From positions 558,001 through 622,000 of the forward strand of contig NJPS01000013.1 of the NCBI GenBank assembly GCA_002946415.1: DNA of 64,000 nt. Direction: 5' to 3'. Shown in pieces: positions 54,362 through 64,000 of the stretch. The position numbers and the translations under genes were made by a program. Under the pieces are notes generated by a model that was not told where the DNA came from, did no database searches, and was given only the letters and a program-made list of their open reading frames with translations. Origin of the DNA: Rutstroemia sp. NJR-2017a BVV2. Taxonomy: Eukaryota; Ascomycota; Leotiomycetes; Helotiales; Rutstroemiaceae. Every line of letters begins with the position of its first letter. Position 1 is the first letter of the stretch.

Positions 54362-55542
54362 CGTGGGTAAGTACCTGGGTAGGTGAGTGGTGGGCAATTG
54401 ATGACCTGAGATAGCTCTGCGACACAAGTAGCTTGGAGTGGGATTTCGATATCAGAAATTTAGTGGGTTTATTGATCACGTGGCTAGACTCTGAACCTTG
54501 ATGAAGGAAGCACAACCTTCAGTCGAACCAATGTAATTCGACTTCTTGCACCTCAATTACGGCCATAAAATCGTACAGATGTTTGACGTTGCTCTCTCAA
54601 TTCCGCGAGTGTGCTTTGAGTAAGAGCATGATGTTACCCTCTCCAACCAGAATCTCTATCACTAATCGAACACTTCCACACTCTTCCATCAATTGAGTCG
54701 ACAGCAGCTATGCAACCACCAGGCCCACCTATACGAGCATTTCAACTTGCATCGGACCTCGGATCCGAATATCCTCAATATCCTCACTTTCTTCCTTTAC
54801 AGTACAGACGCAGCAGAACGCAATTCAAGCCCATATGAGGTAATGGCATCTCATTCCCCGCTCATCAAAAAAGCAAGGAACCTCTCTCTCCGGACAAACT
54901 TTTCTTCCATTTCCTTCCACCAGTACATCTTGACAAGCGTGCGTTGTACAGGGCGGAGGCATCCTTTTTTACAGTTCAGGATGCATAATTCCCCGTGCGA
55001 TCCGGTTGGTGCGCAAGATTTATTCCTACAACGATTTTCCGTTCCGGCTAACGCTTCATTTTCTTTTACTGCTCTGTTTGTCAATCTATCTGGCTAAATA
55101 GCATTAACATTTCCCCGCCCACCGAGGACCTTCGTGGGACCTGCTATATGTGGTTGGTTTGATGGGGTCGATCGGCAGTGCTACAGCTACATGCGGGGTA
55201 AAACGGTAGGTTTTCGTACCTTGTGCCTGGCGAGGTTGGCTTTTCTTCCTGGCGATTTGGTGCTGGGCCTGGTAGAAAGTTGGCTACCGGCACTGGCAGC
55301 ACCGATCGGCTTTGGCTAGCCTCTTGTTCGTACGATATGGTGGATGGAGCCGGTCTGCAGCTTGCATGAAAATGACATGTTGTGACGGGGCGGGGAAATA
55401 AGGGACGAGAGGCGGATTTTTATTCGATGTCTGCATCACCTGCTGCGATTCCGGAGATGGGTATAAATAGTACAGATATTAAGGCAATTCTACTTTTTCT
55501 TTACTTGTGATTGTATTCTTGTCCAATTGATGGTTTGCAGTC
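54362..55542. other. intergenic stretch
   Basis: No supported gene. Frames at 54693-55097 (+) and 54851-55084 (-) overlap and have no motif. It contains the promoters of S12 and of the GH35 gene (ggtataaatag at 55459). Confidence 0.4.
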
Positions 55543-58500
55543 ATGAGGTTTATATACGCTTTATCAGCCCTTGCATGGGTGGCTCATGCTGCTGCATTGG
55601 TCATTCAGGTTGGTGGACAGAATATGGTAGTTGAGAGAGAAAGTGATGGATTACAAGATATTGTAAGTTTAGGATAGTTGCCGTGTCTCTGTAACAAGAG
55701 ATGCTCAATTGAGTTTCATTGACTTAGTTTACACATACTAATCATCTCAGGTCACATACGATGAGCATTCATTGCTAGTGTATGGCGAACGTCTATTCAT
55801 CTTCTCTGGCGAGTTCCACCCTTATCGACTTCCGGTGCCAGATCTATGGCTCGATGTCTTCCAGAAGATAAAAGCTTTGGGCTTCAACACTGTTTCATTC
55901 TACGTGGACTGGGCGTTACTGGAAGGAAATCCAGGCCATTATACTGCTGAGGGGGTCTTTGCTTGGGAACCTTTCTTCGATGCCGCCAGCCAAGCCGGCA
56001 TTTACCTGATTGCTCGACCAGGCCCTGTAAGGCCAACCCAATTTTCCCTTTTGGATGGGTAGACCAGAACTGACAAATTTGACTTCTAGTACATCAATGC
56101 TGAAGTAAGCGGAGGTGGCTTCCCAGGTTGGCTTCAGCGTGTTGCTGGAGTCCTACGGTCTCGATCACAGGATTACCTCACAGCTACGGACAATTATTCA
56201 GCTCATATCAATGCTATTATTGCCAAATATCAGATCACAAATGGAGGTCCTGTCATTCTGTTCCAGCCTGAGAACGAATACTCTGGATACTCGGGCTATG
56301 TACCGGGTGGTTGGCCTGATCCAGAATATTTTGCTTATGTTAAGAAGCAAGCTAGGGATCAGGGGGTAACTGTTCCTTTTATCAATAATGATGCTTGTAA
56401 GTACTTTCTATTCTTCTTGCTCCGGGTTCGATTGAATCGGGGCGGACAGAGATACTGCGGGATAACTCAAAAGCTAACCGTATCCAGATGCTGGTGGAAC
56501 CTTTGCTCCTGGATTCAAAGTCAATGGTTCAACTGCTGGTGATGTCGACATCTATGGTCATGATTCTTATCCTTTGGGTTTCGATTGCGCTCACCCTTAC
56601 ACCTGGCCAACTGGAAACTTGCCCACCTATTTCCATTCCAGTCATGAATCGCAAAGCCCAAGTACTTTCTACTCATTGAACGAGTTCCAAGGTGGCGCCT
56701 TTGATCCTTGGGGTGGTCTTGGCTTCCAGCAATGTTCAGTTCTTCTCAATATGGAATTCGAGCGTGTCTTTTACAAGAATGACTTTGCTGCTGGCGCCGC
56801 CTTACTGAGTATTTACATGATCTATGGCGGCACAAACTGGGGCAATCTTGGACATGCTGGTGGCTACACTTCTTACGATTACGGTGCGGCTATCACTGAG
56901 AACCGAGAAGTTAATCGTGAAAAGTACAGCGAACTCAAACTCGAAGCTCAGTTCCTGAAAGTCAGTCCAGCATATCTCCTGACATCAGTCGGTGCAACGG
57001 TCAATGGTACATATACCAACAGCGCATCCATCACCACCACTCCTTTGTTCGGAAATGGAACAGTTACTAACTTCTACGTCGTTCGTCACGCGGATTACCA
57101 AAGCTTGGCTTCAGCCAACTACAAGTTGAATGTTGCAACAAGCCAAGGCACACTTACCATTCCACAATTGAACGGAAGTCTTACCCTGAGTGGCCGAGAC
57201 TCGAAGTGGCATGTAACTGATTACGATCTTGGTGGAACGACCCTTCTCTACTCGACCGCTGAAATATTCACATGGAAGAAGTTCAATAATCAAACTGTTT
57301 TGGTTGTCTATGGTGGACCGGGAGAATTACATGAGTTGGCTGTCATTAGCACAAGCTCAGCGACAACCCTCGAAGGCAGTGGTGTTACCACCAAGAGCAC
57401 TAATGGCTCGACCATTCTTAACTGGCAGACTTCGACAACTCGCCGCGTGGTCAAGGTCGGCAGTTTGCTCGTCTACATTTTAGATCGAAATAGTGCCTAC
57501 AATTACTGGGTACCAGATTTCGTGAGGACTGATAAATGGGGTGCATTGTAAGTCTCTAAAGCATCCCATAATAAACTTAAGCTAACATTGAAATAGTGAT
57601 TCGGGCGTCAACAACACTGCGTCTGTTATCGTAGAAGCCGGATATCTTGTTCGTGGTGTATCCCAGCAAGGTTCAGATTTGCACATTACCGGTGACTTGA
57701 ACGCCACTGTTCCCTTCAAAGTTATTGGTGCACCAAAGAACACCAAGAACCTTTACTTCAACTCCCAAAAGGTCAACTACAAGACAGACGCCAAGACAGG
57801 AGAATTGAGCTCAACTCTTACCTACTCGGCACCGAAGGTCAACCTCCCAAATCTTTCCACGCTCTCCTGGAAATATCTCAACAACCTTCCAGAAATTCAA
57901 TCCAATTATGACGACTCGGCCTGGACCGTTGCCAATAGCACTAATACGTATTCCAACCATTACCTAACTCCCCTTCTCACGCCTGTTGTCCTCAACGGTC
58001 CCAACTACGGATACAGCACCGGCGTCCTCCTCTTCCGCGGTCACTTCACCGCCACTGGGAACGAAACCACCTTCTACATCTCCACGCAAGGTGGCTCCGC
58101 GTTTGGCTCCTCCGTCTGGCTCAACTCCACCTACATCGGGTCCTGGGTCGGCATCGACGCCGCCGAAGCCAAAAACTCTACTTACACATTGCCAAATCTC
58201 AAGGCTGGCGCTAAATACGTCTTCACTATCGTCATCGACAACAACGGTTTGGATGAGAACTGGGTCACCGGTGTAGATGAGATGAAATCCCCACGCGGTA
58301 TCCTCAACTACAACCTCTCTGGCCGCGACCAATCTGCTATTTCCTGGAAACTCACCGGCAACCTCGGCGGCGAAAACTACGTCGATCAAGTGCGCGGTCC
58401 ACTCAACGAAGGCGGTCTATATGCTGAGCGTCAAGGCTACACACAACCTAATCCGCCGTCATCTAAATGGGCATCGGGATCACCCGAGAAGGGTATCACA

Positions 58501-58878
58501 GAACCTGGTGTCGGTTTCTGGACTACATCTTTCAAACTCGATCTACCGAGCGGATATGATGTCCCATTGACTTTCAATTTCGGAAACACGACGATCAATG
58601 GCAGTGTGGCGGACTATCGAGCCCAGCTTTATGTCAATGGATGGCAGTTTGGAAAATACATTAATAACATTGGACCGCAGAAGAGCTTCCCGGTGCCAGA
58701 GGGTATTCTGAATTATAATGGGGAAAACACGGTAGCAGTCGAGCTTTGGGCGCAGCAGAGCGGAGGCGCGCATCTGACGAATTTTACGCTGCAGGCGGGG
58801 ACGCCGTATCAGAGTGCGTTGAAGAAGCCGAGTTTGACGAATTCTCCGAGTTGGAAAAAGAGGGCGGGGGCTTATTAG
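55543..58878 (+). CDS. GH35 beta-galactosidase, secreted, five exons
   Basis: Exons 55543-55662, 55751-56026, 56090-56396, 56488-57547 and 57597-58878; introns GT-AG; the frame closes to 1014 aa, the size of Aspergillus LacA-type enzymes. Residues 1-19 are a signal peptide ([18 protein letters not shown]). The GH35 barrel begins [20 protein letters not shown]; the acid/base Glu lies in LFQPENEY (about residue 195) and the nucleophile in [15 protein letters not shown] (about residue 300). Beta-galactosidase jelly-roll domains follow ([40 protein letters not shown]). Many N-glycosylation sequons. It removes terminal beta-galactose from plant cell-wall galactans and xyloglucan outside the cell. 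A TATA-like box lies at about 55460. No damage. Confidence 0.94.
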
Positions 58879-59376
58879 GTGGGGGATAAGAGTGAGGGCA
58901 GAGGGATATGATGAGGCGGAGGAGAATTAGGTTGAGAGGAGGGGGGATTGAGAAGGAATGGATGGGGATTTATGAATATGTGAATATGAATATAACTCAA
59001 TGAATAAAGTTTATTATCTTGCTAGGCATCGTCAGCCATGTGCAAAGGAAGGGTCATCGAAGACCGAAGCAGCCTTCTTGTACAGGATATACCGGTATGT
59101 ATTTATTGCAAGGAGATGCATCATGCATAGAATGACCGGCTCTAACCTTGTAGCTATAATGATTTCGTATATGAGGATAGGCAGTGGGAGTCCAGCAAGA
59201 TAATGCGGCTTTTCTTGCTGTGCCGCACACGAATCCCACAACCAACATCGGAAAATGTTAGAAGGTGTAGATCTTGTGTGCTTCGCTTGGGGAGAGCAAT
59301 AACTCATTAAACACTTCTTGGAAACTCCAATTTAGATTGAGATATCAAGATTGTTACCAGTACAACTTCTTTTAAC
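58879..59376. other. intergenic stretch
   Basis: 3' region of the GH35 gene and upstream region of the P450 relic. No gene or RNA seen. Confidence 0.4.
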
Positions 59377-61387
59377 ATGGAGTCGGCTAACAATGGTTCG
59401 ACTCATTTCCAAGGACTGACTGAGCATTATACCCATTATTCACAACACACGCCTGGCCTTCTTGTATCAACGGTCTTGATACTAGGAGCTATCGTTTTCT
59501 TCATCGCCGCGCCCTGGAAGAAGCCTAGAAGCATCCTAGATCCAGTTCCCTACTTGTTCAACACGATCCAATTTATTTTTTTATAACGCAAAGTTCCAAA
59601 CCTGAGCCAGGTAAGTATGTACTGTCCTTCCAATGGCATGAGAAACTCATGTTGTGACTTTAATCTTTACTGTACTCATTACCTGAGAACTAACAACTGC
59701 GGTCGACCTCATAGAAAAGCATTGAGGAGTTCCCGCCTCGCCAAGTTCTACTTATTCACAACACCTGTGTACCTAATTTCAGGACGGCAGAATATCCAGA
59801 CAATCTTCAGCGGATCTCATCGAGTCGGTAACGAGAATCTCTTCACGGACAATGCATTCCCAAAGTTGTATTGCATGTCTAAAGAAGAATGTCAAAGATT
59901 CATAGACGACACTTCCGGACGCGGTCATGTACCAGCTCCAGGATCAGAGCATATCCCCGACGAGCATCGATACTGGCACGGTTACGACTATGTGCATTCC
60001 GAATATTTGGGTCGCGTCCAACACTTGCGTCCAATGGCCGAATACTTCCGCAAGCGTATGACGAAAATGCTAGATGAGCAGTATGGGATGGGCGAGTGGA
60101 CTGCTTTGAGCGTGATTGATTTCTGTAAAGGTCCTGTTGCTCATCAGTCTATCGAGTCGATGTTTGGTCCGCGCTTGTTCGAGCTCAGTCCTAATGTCCT
60201 GGAGGCGTTCTGGGAGTTCGATAGGAATATCATTCCCTTGACTTTGGGCATCCCGAAATGGATGTATTCGGTTCCACATACAGCTCAACAGCATTATTAT
60301 GGTATGATCCGCAGATACTTGGATGAAGCAAAGTCTGGTTTGGACTGTAAACCTGCGGATGCAGATTGGGATGTGAACTTTGGAGCTAGGGTTTGTCGCG
60401 AGGTCGCCAAGTGGGTTAGTGAGAAGAAGTTCTCGGATGAAGTTGCAGTTGGTGCAATGGCTATGCTGGTATTTGCGTAAGTTGTTTTATGTTTATCAAG
60501 TCTCGTGCTAGTAGCCACTGTTCGTGAACTACCTCCCCCCCCCCCCCCCCCCCCCCCCCCCTCCCAATTGATTCACAAGAAAACCCCTGATGAACCTGAG
60601 TAATTGAATATCTAGAGCTAAATTTCATAACATAGGGCACTTTCAAACTCCATCCCTATCACAATGTAGATGATCATCGAAGTGGTCACAGACCCCACCC
60701 TCCTGAAAGCCGTCCGCGAAGAAGTAGCCACAGCGTTTACGACTGATCCGGAGACTGGGTCACGCACGGTTATTGTAGAGAAGATAGTTACTCTACCGCT
60801 ACTGCAGTCCATATTCACAGAAGTCCTGAGACTACGCGTGAATTTCAACCTAATGCGAAACGTAAAAGAATCTATCACCCTCGACGGCTTTACACTGCAA
60901 AAAGGATCTCTGCTCCAAGCTCCTTCAGTCGTAGCTCATCGCGATGAATCATCCTGGGCCAGCGAAGGTCATCCCGCTACGGAGTTCTGGGCTGAACGGC
61001 ACATTAAGTACCAAGATGAGACAGACGAAGCTGGCAATATTACCCGTACACGCAAGTTTGCCATGGCTGCACGTCCGAGTGGATTCTTTCCATTCGGTAT
61101 GTTATTGATATACCTCCAGCTCCATTATTTGTATAGGCATAGCTAATATATTGGCGTCGGGAATAGGCGGTGGTCATTCGATATGTCCCGGTCGTCATTT
61201 TGCCAAGCAGGAGATCTTGACTGCAACTGCGTTGCTGATTTCCAAGTTCGATGTCGAAGTTGTCGGATGGACAAAGTTCGACAAATCACCGTCTGATCGA
61301 CCGGCTGAGGATGATACGCGCTTCAGTGGAGCTGGTGCTCAACCGCCTGATCGGGACCTCAAAATATTGCTGAAGCGACTTGCTTGA
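59377..61387 (+). pseudogene. cytochrome P450 with frameshift and nonsense codons
   Basis: Exon pieces 59377-59610, 59715-60476, 60636-61096 and 61167-61387 fit a four-exon P450 of about 555 aa. Order: TM anchor (LLVSTVLILGAIVFFIAAPW), VYLISGRQNIQTIFSGSHRV, GRGHVPAPGSEHIPDEHRYW, TEVLRLRVNFNLMR (ExxR), LLQAPSVVAHRD, FWAERH and the haem loop FFPFG|GGHSICPGRHFAKQ with the Cys ligand, split by an intron. This resembles the CYP7/prostacyclin-synthase-like fungal group. Damage: the T7 run at 59575-59582 shifts the frame (IQFIF then YNAKFQT only after removing one T); the next TGA (near 59601) falls where Arg is expected; and a TAG at about 60667 stands in ITM-stop-MIIEV where Trp is expected. The TGA and TAG fit C-to-T changes. 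Intron 2 holds a 27-nt poly-C run. No cluster partners. Confidence 0.8.
60535..60561 (+). repeat. 27-nt uninterrupted poly-C tract
   Basis: A pure run of 27 C lies in the second intron of the P450 relic, directly after actacct. It is by far the longest homopolymer in the window. Such runs are unstable and prone to assembly error. Confidence 0.9.
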
Positions 61388-62545
61388 TTTCGCTGCGGTA
61401 GGAGCGGCGCTCGCAGGGTACGAAAAATCTCCCAGTTCTTAAAGGTTTATCAAAATAGCTAAGAATTTATAGTATCTAGACCTTTTTGTTTAAATTGATT
61501 CTAGGACTTCTTGTTATTTATTTGTTAAAATACTTCGCTTGAATTAACTAGGAAGTAATACCTTCCATAGGGGGTATAAGCGAAGGCCGACACTCGGTCA
61601 GCTACGCATCGTTGCAGTAATCCTGCTCGAGCATGCTTCCTGAACCCAGAATGTACAATATGCACATTGGGCGTTAGATGACGGTACCGATGATGGACTG
61701 ACATACCTCATACGTGTCCCTTTTCGAGGCTAAATTCTCCGTCCCCACAGGGCCCGGAGACGGAGAAAGCTTCACAACATCCACAAGTGAGCCTGGACTA
61801 GGGGCATTTTCCTCATCTCCGTGCCCATGACCACCTCGTTTGCCATGGTGCTTCTTGCCCTTGCGAGCCTTGGTAACCACAGCACCTAAGGATCGAAAAG
61901 CTTCTGTGTCGTCAAGGAGATAGAGTGTAAGCCAACAATGGGTGAAAGGCACAGCCTGGAAATTGCGCATAGCTTGCCCGCAGGCGCAGCATGGTCTAGT
62001 CACCTCGTATTACTTGGATACCACAATGTACCCACTTCTGAGCCGGCGGAGGTGGAGGTGGAGGTGGATGCTCACTGAGACCTTCGCTCGACTTGCTTTC
62101 AGCGTGAAATGGTTTCTAGATAGCAATGTACATAATCTTTTAGCTTAGCGTGTCTCTACTCTTCTGGGGGTGATAGAGCAGAAGGTAAACCTGCTACCCG
62201 CTAGACGAAAATAGTAACTCTAACTCTCTCTCTCCTGGGAATTGCGCAACTGAACCTAGAACACACGGAATTCGTTCCTGGATATGGAGAGAAAACAAGA
62301 ACGATCAGAAGAACACATCGTAAATACCAGCTCATACAGAAACAATTGCTTCCCTAAATCAGAGTTTGCACTCTCCTTTTTACAAAGGCCTAGCGTGCCG
62401 CCTAGGTTCTTATTGTCCCCGAACTCCCTAACGCCACGCTTAAATCAACAACTTTTGACCGGCTCCGCCAAAAGTGACTTCAGGCAGTTCACTCACTAAC
62501 TCAATCGAATTACACAGAACATTCAAATCATTGCTCAACGCCAAC
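61388..62545. other. gene-poor stretch with one doubtful coding fragment
   Basis: On the minus strand, 61674 to about 62095 contains a readable segment: SEHPPPPPPPPAQKWVHCGI, a possible mini-intron (gtaata...ttccag), then AVPFTHCWLTLYLLDDTEAF and a Lys/His/Gly-rich tail. No start codon or family could be found, so I list it only here as a possible exon of an unknown gene. The rest shows nothing. Confidence 0.3.
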
Positions 62546-63344
62546 TCATCCGAAGAAATGCAAGACCGCCCAACAAAAGACAAAGAACACTACCACACCC
62601 GCTCCAAAAATCCACTTATCCTGCTTAGCACGCCTCTCAATCATGCGAATAGTGTCACCTGAGACTCCCAGTGTGTTCGCGACACTATATAGCCTCTTTT
62701 GCGTACCCTTCAGCATTTCCCTCTGCTGTCCTAGATCTCCCAACACGGCTTGCCCTCTTGCAAGATACTCGTCTAGAGCGCTATGGGTGTTTTGGAAGAA
62801 GTTTTGTTCTCGTAAAGCATGCGTTTCCCGCGTGTAGTCGCCGCTGTTCATTCCCAGCTGGCCACTTCCCGGCCCTCCTTCCCGTTTCCACGGACTGTCT
62901 CGCGCTGCGGCAGCGCTCGATGTATTTGCGTAGGGGTTTTCGGGCGTAGATGCATGGTGCGGTCTCCGGCCTAAGAGCTCCCCTCTGTCGATTTGGGTTT
63001 GGTTGTCTTCGTTTTGTTTCTTTAACGCGGCGAACTGCGAGCGGTATTCTTGGAGCTCGGCTCGGAATGTGGTGAGTCGCTCGTAAGCCTTTTCTTTCTT
63101 GGCTGCGTTGAGCTCGGAAGATTGGAGGGAGGCATAGGAATCGACTGTACGAGAAAATGAAGTGAGGGAGGATGAGATTTGACCAAGTAGTGATGGTGTA
63201 AGTGGTTGCGATTCTGGTGGTGAGAGGGATGAAATATCTCGCCGGAGCGATGTGGACTGTTTCAGCGCGGTGTTGAATAGGGAATTCTATGCAATTGTTA
63301 ATTTTTAAACAACAGTATGCAGCAAAACGAGTATAACTCACCAT
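62546..63344 (-). CDS. BOS1: Bos1, Golgi/ER Qb-SNARE (membrin-like), two exons
   Basis: Exon 1 is only the ATG (63342-63344), followed by intron 63287-63341 (GTGAGT...GCATAG), then exon 2, 62546-63286; the frame closes to 247 aa. Exon 2 begins NSLFNTALKQSTSLRRDISS, with an N-terminal helical bundle (NAAKKEKAYERLTTFRAELQ) and a linker. The SNARE motif runs around NFFQNTHSALDEYLARGQAV to GTQKRLYSVANTLGVSGDTI, followed by IRMIERRAKQDK and a C-terminal anchor of about 20 hydrophobic residues ending HFFG. Bos1 pairs with Bet1, Sec22 and Sed5 in ER-to-Golgi vesicle fusion. Starting at the internal Met at 62851 would lose half the protein, so the ATG-only exon is the better start. Confidence 0.92.
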
Positions 63345-64000
63345 CTTGAATTTGCGACTCCAAAGTTGGAGAAATATGTAGGATACGCTGTAAGTACAAG
63401 CTGCTTTGACTTCATGTAGCCTTGCTCGAAAGTTCAACGTGGCTAGAATAGTTGATTTGCTACTAGGACCATCAGCCGTCGAAAATGTGGCTGTGCACGC
63501 GCATAAGGCTGAATAGCTGTGGCGTTCGAACGATCTGGCATGTGGAGACGTGAACAGATAGCGTGCCATTTGACAGCCTTGCATTTAACTCGAATGGGCA
63601 AAGGCATTGGTGGTTAGACCATGGTTGGAATTGGTACTACTGTACTCTCTGAAAATAATATATCCTCATAAATTCCATTTAGAGGACCTGAATCACATGA
63701 AAATATGCGAATAATTGCATGCGCAGCTCTCGTGGATTCTGCCCCACCGCCCGCCAATCGCTGACCTCGGCACCCAAAACTTGGTTTAGAGAGGACCCTT
63801 CGGACCCTCTTTGCTTTACGAGTCCGGACGGGGCCATACGAGGGGTCAATCATTGGTTGCTTTTAATGCGCTGTCCCTCATTCTGCCTGCAATACGCGGA
63901 TTCCCCCTCACCTACGCACACATGCAAAAGAATACTTCGCTCATATTCACAAAGCCTCAATAATTCGGGATCAGAAGAGAATCCGAGGATGGATCGTGCA
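63345..64000. other. window end, no gene seen
   Basis: Upstream region of Bos1. Minus-strand frames at 63614-63853 show no motif. Nothing is recognisable up to the edge. Confidence 0.35.

Noticed and set aside
57964..58389. 141-codon minus-strand Gly/Val-rich frame
   Set aside because: Antisense of the GH35 jelly-roll exon.
62781..63584. 267-codon minus-strand frame overlapping Bos1
   Set aside because: Same strand but another frame; the Bos1 frame carries the SNARE domain and closes with consensus splice sites.
1..64000. CRISPR arrays, bacterial-type operons, phage or integrative elements
   Set aside because: The window is eukaryotic (spliceosomal introns throughout); the tandem repeats lack spacer structure and no prokaryotic genes were seen.

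Overview
This 64 kb window comes from the nuclear genome of a filamentous ascomycete (Pezizomycotina). The evidence is a HET-domain gene, a STAND/WD40 remnant, short GT-AG introns of about 50-80 nt, class II transposons with C-to-T type stop codons, and fungal versions of Pat1, a KTR mannosyltransferase, SNG1/DUF3533, Bos1 and mitochondrial S12. A helotialean (Leotiomycetes) source is my guess from the general look of the proteins; it is not proven here.

The left part (1-29 kb) is accessory and damaged. It holds an edge gene of unknown family, a 60/62-bp alternating tandem repeat, an orphan 519-aa protein, a TA-flanked MITE, two solo LTRs in opposite orientation, a WD40/STAND remnant joined to an AAA+ ATPase tail, a divergent Ras-like GTPase, a subtilase pseudogene joined to a DUF726 hydrolase fragment, a degenerate satellite, an unusual tRNA-Pro, a HET gene with one nonsense codon, an intact P450, a pogo/Fot1-like element (TIRs and TA duplication intact, transposase dead), a Tc1/mariner element (likewise), pseudogenes of an alpha/beta hydrolase and a DHA2-like MFS pump, and an intact DHA1-like MFS transporter. 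P450, hydrolase and two pumps side by side look like a small catabolic or secondary-metabolism cluster broken up by transposons.

The right part (29-64 kb) is mostly conserved and intact: a PY-rich glycine-zipper protein, a protein with a STAND-type N-terminal domain, tRNA-Ile(AAT) with an intron, a flavin monooxygenase, a secreted Ala-rich protein, an SNG1/DUF3533 membrane protein, Pat1, a KTR mannosyltransferase, mitochondrial S12, a GH35 beta-galactosidase and the SNARE Bos1. The exception is a second P450 at 59.4-61.4 kb that carries a frameshift and two nonsense codons.

Multi-exon models were built by hand from splice motifs and reading-frame continuity. Where I give exon junctions, the frames close exactly. 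No database search was possible; family names rest on recognised motifs. The points most worth checking are the 52-nt GT...AG insertion in the D arm of tRNA-Pro, the 4.5-kb block (5.8-10.3 kb) whose two ends both cut through genes, and the many C-to-T type stop codons in genes that do not look like repeats.
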